From contig VXSP01000036.1 of NCBI GenBank assembly GCA_009837885.1, positions 1 through 64,000 on the forward strand: a DNA stretch of 64,000 nucleotides, read 5' to 3'. The DNA is from Holophagales bacterium (GTDB lineage: Bacteria > Acidobacteriota > Thermoanaerobaculia > Multivoradales > Multivoraceae). The translations under genes were made by a program, and so were the position numbers. Each line of letters opens with the position of its first letter. Position 1 is the first letter of the stretch. The notes below the pieces were generated by a model that ran no database searches, was not told the origin of the DNA, and saw only the letters and a list, made by a program, of their open reading frames with translations. Shown piece after piece: positions 17,321 through 26,711 of this stretch.

Positions 17321-19021
17321 ATGAACGTTCAGGCCTGGACCTACCTGATCGTCACCGCGACCTTCGCGCTGTACATCGGCATCGCCTGGTGGAGCCGCGT
17401 CAGGACGACGTCCGGCTTCTACGTCGCCGGTCGCGGCGTGCCGGCCGTGGCCAACGGCATGGCGACGGGCGCCGACTGGATGAGCGCGGCCTCCTTCATC
17501 TCGATGGCGGGCCTCATCTCCTTCATGGGCTACACCGGCACGATCTACCTGATGGGCTGGACCGGCGGCTACGTCCTGCTGGCGCTCCTGCTTGCCCCGT
17601 ACCTTCGCAAGTACGGCAAGTTCACGACCTCCGAGTTCGTCGGCGACCGCTACTACTCCGACGCCGCCCGGCTGGTGGCGGCCGCCTGCACGATCTTCGT
17701 CTCCTTCACCTACATCGCCGGGCAGATGCGCGGCGTCGGGGTCGTCTTCTCGCGCTTCCTGGAGGTCGAGGTCCACTGGGGCGTGATCATCGGCGTCGTC
17801 ATCGTCTTCTTCTACGCCGTGCTCGGCGGCATGAGAGGCATCACCTACACCCAGGTCGCCCAGTACTGCGTCCTGATCGTCGCCTTTCTGATTCCGGCCG
17901 CGGCCATCTCCTGGAAGATCACCGGAAATCCGATCCCGCAGTTCGGCTTCGGCGGCACGGTTCAGGAAGGCCAGCAGGCCGGCGTCTTTCTGCTCGAGGC
18001 ACTGGACGCGCTGCACCGGGAACTCCGGCTGCCGGAGTACACGGCCGCCTTCGTCCCCGGCAAGAAGAGCATGATCGACGTCACCGCGATCGCGCTGGCG
18101 CTGATGGTCGGCACCGCCGGGCTCCCCCACGTGCTGGTCCGCTTCTACACCGTGCGCAGCGCCCGCGCGGCGCGCTGGAGCGCGCTCTGGGCGCTGGTCT
18201 TCATCGGCCTGCTCTACACCACGGCGCCCGCGGTCGCCGCCTTCGCCCGCGTCAACCTGATCTCGACCCTCCACAACTCGAGCTACAGCGAAGTACCGGA
18301 GTGGTTCAAGAGCTGGGAGACGACCGGTCTGATCTCCTTCGACGACCAGAACGGGGACGGGATCATCGACATGTCCGACGGGGCCAACGAGCTGACTGTC
18401 GACCAGGACATCATGGTCCTCGCCAACCCGGAGATCGCCGAGCTGCCGGCCTGGGTCGTCGCCCTGGTCGCCGCCGGCGGACTCGCGGCGGCGCTGTCGA
18501 CCGCTGCCGGCCTCCTGCTCGTCATCGCATCGGCCATCTCTCATGACATCGGCAAGTCGATCCTGTGGAAGGACATGAGTTCGCGCCGGGAACTCCTGCT
18601 CGCGCGCGTGACCGCGTCCGTCGCGGTGGTCGTCGCCGCCTACTTCGGCATCTCACCGCCCGGCTTCGTCGCCCAGGTGGTCGCGTTCGCCTTCGGCCTC
18701 GCCGCGTCCAGCTTCTTCCCCGTCCTGGTGCTCGGCATCTTCACCCGCACCACGACGAAGGAGGGGGCGATCGCCGGCATGAGCAGCGGCATCCTGTTCA
18801 CCGGCGCCTACATCGTCTACTTCCGCCTGATCCGGCCGGATGCGACCGCCGAGGACTGGCTGTTCGGCATCAGTCCCGAGGGCATCGGCTCCGTCGGCAT
18901 GCTGATCAACTTCGCCCTGGCGCTCATCGTCAGCCGGTTCACGAAGCCGCCGCCGGATGAAGTGCAGCAGCTCGTCAGCGAGATTCGGCTGCCACGCGAG
19001 CGCGCCGCCGAGTCTGCGTAG
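17321..19021 (+). CDS. SSS-family sodium:solute symporter, large subunit (acetate permease-like)
   Basis: 566 residues with about 13 hydrophobic segments. The N-terminal part has GFYVAGRGVPAVANGMATGADWMSAASF, the typical substrate/Na-binding region of ActP-like and VC2705-type symporters that pair with DUF4212 proteins. A hydrophilic insert at about 325-360 (NGDGIIDMSDG) contains an acidic, EF-hand-like loop. Substrate is probably a small monocarboxylate, inferred from family only. Confidence 0.9.
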   Translation: MNVQAWTYLIVTATFALYIGIAWWSRVRTTSGFYVAGRGVPAVANGMATGADWMSAASFISMAGLISFMGYTGTIYLMGWTGGYVLLALLLAPYLRKYGKFTTSEFVGDRYYSDAARLVAAACTIFVSFTYIAGQMRGVGVVFSRFLEVEVHWGVIIGVVIVFFYAVLGGMRGITYTQVAQYCVLIVAFLIPAAAISWKITGNPIPQFGFGGTVQEGQQAGVFLLEALDALHRELRLPEYTAAFVPGKKSMIDVTAIALALMVGTAGLPHVLVRFYTVRSARAARWSALWALVFIGLLYTTAPAVAAFARVNLISTLHNSSYSEVPEWFKSWETTGLISFDDQNGDGIIDMSDGANELTVDQDIMVLANPEIAELPAWVVALVAAGGLAAALSTAAGLLLVIASAISHDIGKSILWKDMSSRRELLLARVTASVAVVVAAYFGISPPGFVAQVVAFAFGLAASSFFPVLVLGIFTRTTTKEGAIAGMSSGILFTGAYIVYFRLIRPDATAEDWLFGISPEGIGSVGMLINFALALIVSRFTKPPPDEVQQLVSEIRLPRERAAESA

Positions 19022-19063
19022 CGAGCCCGCGAGGCCGCGAAGGGAAGAACACTTGTTGAGGGA

Positions 19064-20128
19064 ATGGAACACTCGCTCAACGACCTGACTGTCGCCGAAC
19101 TGCTCCGTCTGCACGTTGGCATCGGCGAGCAGCTTCGCACTCGCGGAATCACAAGAGGCGAGAACGTACCCACGGGAGATCTCGCCGAGTTCCTGTTCTG
19201 CCGCGCCTACGGATGGGAACAGGCGGGCAACTCCGAAAAGGCCTTCGACGCCACCGACTCCGAAGGGACGCGCTATCAGGTCAAAGGACGACGCATCCAC
19301 AACCGCACCAACTCCAGGCAGCTCTCGGCCATACGCGACCTCGAGGGCTTCGACATTCTGGCAGCCGTTCTCTTCGATCACCACTACGGCGTATCGAAAG
19401 CCGTCTTGATCCCGAACGAGTTAGTTCGGCGCCGCGCCAAGCATGTAGCACACGACAACAAATGGAACTTCCTGCTGACGGACGACGTCTGGCGCGAAGC
19501 GGGCGTCCGTGACGTTACTGTGATCCTGAGGACTGCCTGGAAGCAACTGTGTACTGCCTCAGAAGTCACCGGTGCTGTCGACCTCTCATCACTCTCAGAA
19601 GCGCAACTCAACAAGCTACAGAAGATTGTCGATGAAGCGCAGGCAGACCAGAGAAGGCGTAAGGAGTACGCCGTACCCGATCCTGGCAGCGTCCCGAGGC
19701 CCACTCGCCCGGCCGCGGTTTCACCGCCGCGTTCAACCGCGTCGAAGGGAAACACCGCAGTCAAGGTCACCGACAAGAGATCCGCGATGGAGCGGGTCAA
19801 CGCGGCGCTTGGTCGGCAGTTGCTCCATCGCGGCAACACGCACTTCTCGAACGTAAACTCGGGCAAGCCCGTCTGGTGGTTCAACGTCGATCCTCGCAAG
19901 TTCAGGAACGATCTGCATCTTCTCTGCGCCGATGCCGGAGATCTGATCTGGTTGAGAATCGTGGCGAACGCTGTCGGGCATCCAGAGCGCACTTTCCGCT
20001 ACCGCCCGGAAAAGGACGTGGTCGACTTCGAGATCTCCTGCGACAGAGGCGACCGCTACATGCGCGACGTCAAGAGTGGCGGGAGCGAGTACGACTTTCG
20101 ACCCCACGTTCGGCGGGAGTGGCCCTGA
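19064..20128 (+). CDS. Putative PD-(D/E)XK nuclease-like protein (DUF6998-like N-terminus)
   Basis: 354 residues, start ATG 19064. The first 150 residues show a nuclease-like pattern: E42 in GDLAEFLFCRAYGW, D62 in KAFDATDSEG, and Q72-V73-K74 in YQVKGRR, consistent with a restriction-endonuclease-like core and resembling DUF6998-type proteins. A linker (about 205-235) rich in proline and serine follows, then a second domain (about 238-350) with WWFNVDPRKF and an aspartate/arginine-rich end that I do not recognise. GC content and codon choice are slightly lower than in neighbours, suggesting an acquired gene. Possibly a defence or DNA-repair nuclease. Confidence 0.6.
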   Translation: MEHSLNDLTVAELLRLHVGIGEQLRTRGITRGENVPTGDLAEFLFCRAYGWEQAGNSEKAFDATDSEGTRYQVKGRRIHNRTNSRQLSAIRDLEGFDILAAVLFDHHYGVSKAVLIPNELVRRRAKHVAHDNKWNFLLTDDVWREAGVRDVTVILRTAWKQLCTASEVTGAVDLSSLSEAQLNKLQKIVDEAQADQRRRKEYAVPDPGSVPRPTRPAAVSPPRSTASKGNTAVKVTDKRSAMERVNAALGRQLLHRGNTHFSNVNSGKPVWWFNVDPRKFRNDLHLLCADAGDLIWLRIVANAVGHPERTFRYRPEKDVVDFEISCDRGDRYMRDVKSGGSEYDFRPHVRREWP

Positions 20129-20328
20129 TCCGCCATAGCTGAGGCAGGGAACTCGGCGCGACCGATGCGGACGCGGTAGTGCACCGCCGGTCGGTTCTAC
20201 ACCAAGGTTGAGCAAGCTCATGCGCGCCGAAAAGCCAACACGGCGGCCGCTCCTCCGCCGCCAAGTTCCCAGCGCCGCTTCGCCGGCGAGCACCCGGCGC
20301 AAATGGCCGCTCGCGACTCTCTCCCCGC

Positions 20329-20991
20329 TCAGGCGAAGACGCGCGGCTCGAAGTTCTCGGCATTGATGATGGAGGCGCTGTCGCCAGTGGCCCGGATGAC
20401 GAAGAAGCCCTGACGTTCGGCGTGAGTCGTCACGTCGTCCCATGACTCCAGGTAGGCCAGCGCGCCGTACACGCGGCGGTCGCGGTACTCCGGCCACCAG
20501 TCCTTGAACCGCTCCAGCTTGGAACCGAAGCGCCCGACGTGCTCCGGTCGCAGGGTCGTCTTCACCTCGACCACCACGACCTCGCGGCCGTTCACGGCGA
20601 CGATGTCCACCTGGTAGTTCTCGGCGTTGCGCCGCCGGTTCTTCCGCGGCAACACCATCCGCTCCACGTCGACGTTGCGCTCCCGCATCAGACGAACGAG
20701 ATCCCCCGCGACCAGGCTCTCCATCAGCCTTCCCCACTGCGTGGTGAACAGGTTCTCCGCCTTCTTCAGGCGCCGATCCGTCTCCTGCATCTGACGGGCC
20801 GTCTCCCGCATCCGCCGGTCCGCTTCCTGAGAGCGCCGTTCCGCTTCCTGGAAGCGCAAGTTCATCCGCCGGTCCATCTCCTCCATCCGCTCTCGCTGGA
20901 GCTCTCTGAGCTCTCGAATGCTCCTCGTGAGTTCCTGGAGCGTCTCCAGCGTCGGCGCTTCTTCGCGCCCTTCGGGGTTCGTCGTTGTCAT
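20329..20991 (-). CDS. Coiled-coil protein with PD-(D/E)XK nuclease-like domain (DUF3782 type)
   Basis: 220 residues. Residues about 15-80 are a long charged coiled coil (repeated RRMRE/ERRSQEADRRM heptads). The C-terminal half has a nuclease-like pattern: E91, D129 in YQVDIVAVN and E142-x-K144 in VVVVEVKTTL, matching the DUF3782-type restriction-like domain often found in variable copy numbers in genomes. No catalytic activity is established for the family. It stands alone, 200 bases from both neighbours. Confidence 0.7.
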   Translation of the reverse strand: MTTTNPEGREEAPTLETLQELTRSIRELRELQRERMEEMDRRMNLRFQEAERRSQEADRRMRETARQMQETDRRLKKAENLFTTQWGRLMESLVAGDLVRLMRERNVDVERMVLPRKNRRRNAENYQVDIVAVNGREVVVVEVKTTLRPEHVGRFGSKLERFKDWWPEYRDRRVYGALAYLESWDDVTTHAERQGFFVIRATGDSASIINAENFEPRVFA

Positions 20992-21197
20992 GTTCGCCTC
21001 ATTTCGTAGCGGAGCGCGGGTACCGCGGGCCGGGGGCGGGCAGTGCCTCCAAGGCCTGATTCAGGAGGCCGACAAGGAACAACGGAGAGTATCACCGACG
21101 GCGGCGTCCTTTCGCCGCCCCACGGTCGGGGGGACGAAGAGAGTGAGTGACGGACCGAACTGGCGCGGACGGCCAACCCGTCTGCCTGACGGGGCAC

Positions 21198-23390
21198 TCA
21201 GACGAGCGCCGCCAGGCGCTCGCGCAGGGTCGAGTAGCGCCGCAGGTCGGAGGCTTCCTCGACGGCCTTCTGGAGCGCCCACTTCTGGCCGACGATGACG
21301 ACGAGTTGCCGGCCTCTGGTGATCGCCGTGTAGAGCAGGTTGCGGCGCAGCATGACGTAGTGATGGGTCGAGATCGGCACGACGACCGCCGGGTACTCGG
21401 AGCCCTGCGATTTGTGGACGGTGACCGCATAGGCCAGCATGAGCCGATCCAGGTCGCTGAAGCGGTACTCGACGGGTCGACCGTCGAAGACGATCGTCAT
21501 CTTCTCCGCGCCGGGATCGATCGACTGGATGCGACCGAGGTCGCCGTTGAAGACGTCCTTGTCGTAGTCGTTCTCGGTCTGCATCACCTTGTCGCCGGCT
21601 CGGTACTTCCAGCCGAAACGCTCGACCTCGACGGCGCCTGACTCCGGCGCCGGGTTCAGAACCGCCTGCAAGGTGACGTTCAGCGTGCGCACGCCGAGGG
21701 GGCCGCGATTCATCGGCGACAGGACCTGGACGTCGCGGACCGGGTCGAGACCGAAGCGGCGGCCGATCCGCCCGGCAACGATCTCCACGACCTTGCGCTG
21801 ACCGTCCTCGGCATCGTCGGCGGGCACGAAGTAGAAGTCGCTCAGTTCGTCCCTCGCAGACTCCAGCTCGGGCAGGTAGCCCTGGTTCACGCGGTGGGCG
21901 TTGCGGACGATCCGGCTGTTGTCCGCCTGCCGGAAGATCTCCCGGAGACGCGCTACCGGGATGGCGCCTGAGTCGATCAGGTCGCGCAGCACCTGGCCCG
22001 GGCCGACCGACGGCAACTGGTCCGCGTCGCCGATGAGCAGCAGCGATCCCTCCGCCGGCAGCGCCTGGAGCAGGGCCGCCATCAGCTCGACATCGACCAT
22101 CGAGGACTCGTCGACCACCAACAGCCCGCAATCGAGCGGACGCAGGCGGCCACGCCGGAAGGCGCCGCTCGACGGGTCGATCTCGAGCAGCCGGTGGATC
22201 GTCTTCGCGGAGTGGCCGGTGCTTTCGGCCAGCCTCTTCGCCGCGCGGCCGGTTGGGGCGCAGAGCGCGCAAGTCACGTTACGGGCCTTCAGGATCTGCA
22301 GCAACGCGTTGACCAGGGTAGTCTTGCCGACTCCCGGACCGCCGGTGATCACGGCGACGCGCGAGCACAGGCTCGTCTCGACCGCCGCGCGCTGGGTCGG
22401 CGCGAGGGTCACGTCGAGGCGCTTCTCCACCCACGCCAGCGCTTTGCCGGCATCGATGTCCGCCCAGGGCGGCGGCTCGGCCCGAATCAACTCGCCCAGC
22501 CGGCGGGTGATCGCGCGCTCGGCCGACAGCAGCGGCGGCAGAAAGACGGCCTCTTCGCCGTTCAGGCGCGTGGCGACCAGCCGTCCCGTCTGCAGCTCGT
22601 CCGACAGCGCGGTGACCAGGATCTCCTCCGGAATCTTCAACAGCTCCTGCGCCTGCTCGAGAAGCTCGTCTCGCGGCAGGCCGCAGTGCCCGGCGCCCCG
22701 CGCCTGTTCCAGCGTGTAGCCGAGGCCGGCGCGGGCACGCGGCAAGCCCTCGGGGTCCTTGCCCAGACTCGCGCCGATGCTGTCGGCGATCCGGAAACCG
22801 ATCCCCCGGATGTCCCTCGCCAGCCGGTACGGGTCCTCGGTGAGCAAGGTCGCGGCGTCAGCTCCGTAGGTCCGGTAGATACGAGCGGCCCGCGAGGAGC
22901 CGAGACCGTGAGTCTGCAGGAAGACCATGATCTCCCGTACCGCCTTCTGGTCCTTGAAGCCCTCGCTCAGGCGCCTGGCACGCTTCGGGCCGATACCCGG
23001 AACCTCCTTCAGGCGTTCCGGCTCGTTCTCGATGACCTCGAAGACGTCTTCGCCAAACGCCTTCACCAGGCGTTTCGCCATCTTCGGCCCGACGCCATGC
23101 ACCCTGCCCGATCCGAGGTAGCGCCGGATCCCGTCGAGCGAATCCGGCGGGGACACGGCGAGCCGATCGGCCTGGAACTGGACTCCGTGGTTCGGATCGT
23201 TCTTCCAGGCGCCGGAGGCCCGGATCGTCTCGCCCTGCGAGACGAGGGGCAGTCGACCTACAACCGTCGCCGGCTGGAAGCTGCCGCGTACCCGGACGCG
23301 GAGCACCGCGAATCCGTTCTCCTCATTGTGGAAGACGACCCGCTCGACGACCCCGGAGAGCGCCTCGCGGTCTTCGGCCGGCTTGGTCAT
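21198..23390 (-). CDS. RecD2-type SF1B 5'-3' DNA helicase
   Basis: 730 residues from ATG 23390 (a GTG at 23426 is possible; neither has a strong ribosome site). Order: N-terminal OB-like region, paired helix-hairpin-helix segments (about 92-150), then the SF1 helicase core with Walker A GGPGVGKTT (350-358), DEAD-like LVVDESSMVD, GDADQLPSVGPG and motif VI YTAITRGRQLVV. This N-terminal extension marks RecD2, found in organisms with or without RecBC, not the RecD subunit. Role in DNA repair or replication restart is inferred from the family. Confidence 0.94.
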   Translation of the reverse strand: MTKPAEDREALSGVVERVVFHNEENGFAVLRVRVRGSFQPATVVGRLPLVSQGETIRASGAWKNDPNHGVQFQADRLAVSPPDSLDGIRRYLGSGRVHGVGPKMAKRLVKAFGEDVFEVIENEPERLKEVPGIGPKRARRLSEGFKDQKAVREIMVFLQTHGLGSSRAARIYRTYGADAATLLTEDPYRLARDIRGIGFRIADSIGASLGKDPEGLPRARAGLGYTLEQARGAGHCGLPRDELLEQAQELLKIPEEILVTALSDELQTGRLVATRLNGEEAVFLPPLLSAERAITRRLGELIRAEPPPWADIDAGKALAWVEKRLDVTLAPTQRAAVETSLCSRVAVITGGPGVGKTTLVNALLQILKARNVTCALCAPTGRAAKRLAESTGHSAKTIHRLLEIDPSSGAFRRGRLRPLDCGLLVVDESSMVDVELMAALLQALPAEGSLLLIGDADQLPSVGPGQVLRDLIDSGAIPVARLREIFRQADNSRIVRNAHRVNQGYLPELESARDELSDFYFVPADDAEDGQRKVVEIVAGRIGRRFGLDPVRDVQVLSPMNRGPLGVRTLNVTLQAVLNPAPESGAVEVERFGWKYRAGDKVMQTENDYDKDVFNGDLGRIQSIDPGAEKMTIVFDGRPVEYRFSDLDRLMLAYAVTVHKSQGSEYPAVVVPISTHHYVMLRRNLLYTAITRGRQLVVIVGQKWALQKAVEEASDLRRYSTLRERLAALV

Positions 23391-23531
23391 GGCGAGTTGC
23401 CGCCCCGCATCCCTCTCACGCGACACAGCTTACGCCCGATCGACCAGGACACGCCGCATGATCGCCGATCGGTGACACAATCACCGCCCTTCCCTCTCCG
23501 CCCAGACCGAAGCCCGAGGAGTTCACCTCAG

Positions 23532-24176
23532 ATGACCGCCACCTGCCGATTCGACAGCCTCGCGCTGAACGCCTCCGATCCCGCTGCCGCCGCCGACTGG
23601 TATGCGCGGCACTTCGGCGGCGAACTCCTGGAGGGCTTCGCCGGCGCCGGTGCCCGTTTCCGGGCCGGCAGCGGGACGGCGGACCTCCACTGGCACGGCG
23701 CCGAGGCTCCCGGCCCCAGCATCGGCACCGGACTCGATCACTCGGGCTGGTCCGTCGACAACCTGGACGATCTCCACGCCGCGATGCTCGCCGATGGCGC
23801 TACGGAGTTCTGGGAACCCCGGCACTTCGGGCCGGCGAAGCTCTACATCTCGTTCGTGACGGATCCCTGGGGCGCGAAGATCGAACTCCTCGAGGACGCG
23901 AAGCACCCCGGCTTCCACCACGTCCACATCCTGGGACCGGACTGCGAGCAGGACCGCTCGTGGCTGCTGGAACACGTCCCCGGTCCGGCCGAGACCTTCA
24001 AGGACATCCTGCTCGCCGTCAACTACGGCACGATGCGGGTGCTGTTCCGGCAGACCGACGACGAACTGGAACCGACCGCCGGCCGCGCGATCGACCATCT
24101 CGCATGGACTTCGGCCGCCGGCGGCGGCCGCCACACGAGCCCGACCGGCGTCGACATCCAGGTGCGGGGGACCTAG
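23532..24176 (+). CDS. VOC-superfamily (glyoxalase/dioxygenase fold) protein
   Basis: 214 residues. N-terminal VOC module: LALNASDPAAAADWYARHFGG, TGLDHSGWSVDNLDDLHAAM and DPWGAKIELLE, where H and E residues form the usual metal site; a second, more divergent module follows (FHHVHILGPDCEQ, ... AIDHLAWTS). Substrate unknown. Its TAG stop codon lies on the left end of the 162-bp element copy 1. Confidence 0.82.
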   Translation: MTATCRFDSLALNASDPAAAADWYARHFGGELLEGFAGAGARFRAGSGTADLHWHGAEAPGPSIGTGLDHSGWSVDNLDDLHAAMLADGATEFWEPRHFGPAKLYISFVTDPWGAKIELLEDAKHPGFHHVHILGPDCEQDRSWLLEHVPGPAETFKDILLAVNYGTMRVLFRQTDDELEPTAGRAIDHLAWTSAAGGGRHTSPTGVDIQVRGT

Positions 24177-24336
24177 CAGCCCGTGGGAGAAGTGCGTGTC
24201 GCACCGAGAGCGGTCAGGCGCCCGTCCAGCAAGGCGCGACGAGGGAGCATACCGGGCCGTATTCGACCGAGGAGCAACGACGCTGGGCGGGATGCATGGC
24301 CGCTCGAATGCAGCGCGACTTCTTCCACGGGCTGCT
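24175..24336 (+). repeat. 162-bp palindrome-ended element, copy 1
   Basis: This segment recurs at 42090-42251 with the same length and orientation. Its ends are inverted repeats: AGCAGCCCGTGG... (24175-24193) pairs with ...CCACGGGCTGCT (24318-24336), 19 bp with one G-T pair. The inner 115 bases differ from copy 2 at about six positions only. Stem positions 6 and 18 change together on both sides between copies, so pairing is conserved. The element overlaps the VOC stop codon and contains the first start codons of the GH20 gene. No transposase nearby. Could be a MITE, a structured RNA or a coding palindromic element. Confidence 0.85.
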
Positions 24337-26296
24337 AGACCGCCGGCCCGTGAGTCTCTGGCCGCCGCCGCGGCGGGTCGAGGTCCTTGACGCCGCCGAC
24401 TCCCTGGTCCTGCCGCCGGGCGCACCCGTCGCGCTCCATGTGACCGCGGCGGGAGCAGCGCCGGCGGAGGCCTCGGAGGAACTGGAGTTCGCGCTCGCGG
24501 GCCTGCGGCGCGTGCTGGCAACCACGGGGCAGCAGCTCCTCCCTGCGGGCGCCGGAAACGGCTCCGGCGACGGCATCGCTTGCCGCGTAGCGGTCGACTC
24601 GCCAGGCGCGGAGGGAGCCTCCCGAGTCGACGTTCCGACCAACGAGAGCTATCGCCTGCGCACGGGTCGCGACGGCATCGCCATAGAGGCCGCGACGCCG
24701 ACTGGCGCGTTCCGGGCAGCGACCACCCTGAAGCAGTGGCTCAACTCGCGCGGCCGGCCGGCGGCCGCCGGATTCGAAGTGCCGGCGGTCCAGATCGAGG
24801 ACCGGCCGGACTTTCCCATCCGCGGCGCGATGCTCGACGTGAGCCGGAACCGCGTGCCGCGAATGGACTACGTGAAGCGGCTGATCGACCGGCTGGCCGA
24901 CTGGAAGGTAAACCACCTCCAGCTCTACGTCGAACACACCTACGCCTACGCGGATCACGAGGAGGTCTGGCGCGATGCCTCGCCGTTCACCGCCGGCGAG
25001 ATCCGGGAGCTCGACGCCTGGTGCCGGGAGCGGTTCATCGAACTGACGCCAAACCAGAACAGCTTCGGCCACTTCCACCGCTGGCTAATCCACGACCGGT
25101 ACCGGCCGCTGGCAGAAGTGCCCGAGGGCTTCCAGCACCCCTTCTCCATCGACCCGGAGCCGTTCAGCCTGTGCGCCACCGACCCACGCGTCCTCGAGTT
25201 GCTCACGGGCCTCTACGACGAACTGCTGCCGCAGTTCGGCGGCCGGCGCTTCAACGTCGGCCTGGACGAGACGTTCGACCTGGGCCGCGGCCGCTCCGCC
25301 GAGGCGTGCGAGGAGCGAGGCAAACCGGCCGTGTACCTCGACTTTCTGCGCCAGGTCCACGATCTCGTCACCGAGCGCGACCGGCAGATGCTCTTCTGGG
25401 GCGACATCATCCTCGAGCACCCCGAACTGATCGACCAGGTCCCGGAAGACGCGGTCGCGCTCTGCTGGGGCTACGACGCGAGCCACCCCTTCGAGGACCA
25501 GTGCGCCCGGCTGGCCGCCTCGGGGAGAGAGTTCTGGGTGTGCCCGGGGAGCAGCAGCTGGCACAGCTTCGGCGGTCGGCTGCAGAACGCCGTCGGCAAT
25601 CTGGCCCTCGCCGCGACCGCCGGTTCGGCGGCAGGCGCTCAGGGCTACCTCATCACCGACTGGGGCGACCACGGACACCTGCAGCCGCCGGCGATCGCCG
25701 AACTGCCGCTTTCCATTGGCGCCGGTTTCGCCTGGTCGGTCGAGGCGGCGCGCGAGGCGGCAGGCGGCCCCAAGCGGAACGAGGAAGCCTGGCTCGACCA
25801 CGCCGTCCGCCTGGTCTACGACCGGGACGAGACGCTGGCGCGCACCGTCATCGACCTCGGCGCCATTGACCTCGACTGCGGTGGCCCGGTGATCAACGGC
25901 ACCGCACTCTTCTACCTGCTTCGGTTCATCGACGACGACCTCACCCACCGGCGCTTCCGGCGGCTGAGCATCGCCACACTGCAGCGGACGTACGCCCGGC
26001 TGGCCGCTATCAGAGACCGGTTGAACCGGGTCGAGGGCGATCCGAACCATGCCGCGCTGGACTGGACCTGCCGGATGATGACGTGGTGCTGCCAGTTGGG
26101 TGTCGCGCGCCTCGTCGCCGGTCGCGGTTTGCTGGCCGGCCAGCTCCCAACGAAAGTGCGCACCACCCTCGGCGCCGACCTCCGCGACATCGCCGGCGAC
26201 CTCCCCGACGTCTGGCTCGCCACCAGCCGCGAGGGCGGCCTGCGAGAGTCGCAGGACCTTCTGCACCACGTGGCCGATCTTCTGGCGGCACCTTGA
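24296..26296 (+). CDS. Glycoside hydrolase family 20 (beta-N-acetylhexosaminidase-like)
   Basis: 666 residues if started at the ATG 24296 (ATG 24308 and GTG 24350 also in frame). The N-terminal GH20b-like domain (about 25-155, PPPRRVEVLDAADSLVLPPG) precedes a TIM barrel starting near IEDRPDFPIRGAMLDVSRN. The catalytic Asp-Glu pair is D324-E325 in FNVGLDET; histidines of the active site are in NSFGHFHRW. It should remove terminal GlcNAc/GalNAc-type sugars from glycans. No signal peptide is evident. Its start lies within the 162-bp repeat, so the true N-terminus may be the GTG just after the element. Confidence 0.85.
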   Translation: MAARMQRDFFHGLLDRRPVSLWPPPRRVEVLDAADSLVLPPGAPVALHVTAAGAAPAEASEELEFALAGLRRVLATTGQQLLPAGAGNGSGDGIACRVAVDSPGAEGASRVDVPTNESYRLRTGRDGIAIEAATPTGAFRAATTLKQWLNSRGRPAAAGFEVPAVQIEDRPDFPIRGAMLDVSRNRVPRMDYVKRLIDRLADWKVNHLQLYVEHTYAYADHEEVWRDASPFTAGEIRELDAWCRERFIELTPNQNSFGHFHRWLIHDRYRPLAEVPEGFQHPFSIDPEPFSLCATDPRVLELLTGLYDELLPQFGGRRFNVGLDETFDLGRGRSAEACEERGKPAVYLDFLRQVHDLVTERDRQMLFWGDIILEHPELIDQVPEDAVALCWGYDASHPFEDQCARLAASGREFWVCPGSSSWHSFGGRLQNAVGNLALAATAGSAAGAQGYLITDWGDHGHLQPPAIAELPLSIGAGFAWSVEAAREAAGGPKRNEEAWLDHAVRLVYDRDETLARTVIDLGAIDLDCGGPVINGTALFYLLRFIDDDLTHRRFRRLSIATLQRTYARLAAIRDRLNRVEGDPNHAALDWTCRMMTWCCQLGVARLVAGRGLLAGQLPTKVRTTLGADLRDIAGDLPDVWLATSREGGLRESQDLLHHVADLLAAP

Positions 26297-26309
26297 TTGC
26301 AACGCAATC
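26295..26309. repeat. Small palindrome at the GH20 stop
   Basis: GATTGC-AAC-GCAATC, a 6-bp stem with a 3-base loop starting inside the TGA of the GH20 gene. It is AT-richer than its surroundings. No T-run follows, so a terminator role is uncertain; it may be a protein-binding site upstream of the toxin-antitoxin genes 150 bases on. Confidence 0.35.
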
Positions 26310-26462
26310 ACACCGTAGACTCCCATGAGGCTCTGGCTTGGGGGAGCTGCACGGTCGTTCAGGTTTGGATCTAGGGGATGCGCGACATGAGCGGGACATC
26401 ATTCAGGACCTGTCACTGGTCGCGGTGAACCACGACGAATCGACGAGAAGCCACAGAAGACG

Positions 26463-26705
26463 ATGGCCAGTATCACGGTCCGAAACCTCGACGACGAGGT
26501 CAAGAAGGGGCTCCGGATGAGAGCGGCCGCCAACGGCCACTCGATGGAAGAGGAGGCACGGATCATTCTGCGTGAGGCGGTAGAGCCGGAAACCGGCGAA
26601 CAGAATCTGGCCGCCGCGATTCGCGCTCGCTTCGCACCCCTCGGCGGCGTGGAACTCGAGCTTCCCCCGCGCGGGCCCATGCGCGAGCCGGCGAAGTTCG
26701 ACTGA
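26463..26705 (+). CDS. FitA/VapB-like ribbon-helix-helix antitoxin
   Basis: 80 residues. ASITVRNLDDEVKKGLRMRAAANGHSMEEEARIIL is the classic FitA-type ribbon-helix-helix, followed by a tail ending in PREPAKFD that would fill the toxin active site. It precedes the PIN toxin gene by 6 bases and is expected to repress their shared promoter. Second PIN-toxin antitoxin of the window; not similar in sequence to the VapB at 5764-6009. Confidence 0.88.
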   Translation: MASITVRNLDDEVKKGLRMRAAANGHSMEEEARIILREAVEPETGEQNLAAAIRARFAPLGGVELELPPRGPMREPAKFD

Positions 26706-26711
26706 GCGAAC

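Noticed and set aside
23471..23485. Short inverted repeat GGTGA-CACAA-TCACC before the VOC gene
   Set aside because: Five-base arms are common by chance at this GC content; no second copy or nearby regulator supports a site.
24175..24336. The 162-bp element as an integron attC site or CRISPR-related repeat
   Set aside because: It lacks the attC core sites, occurs only twice 18 kb apart, and there is no integrase or cas gene in the window.
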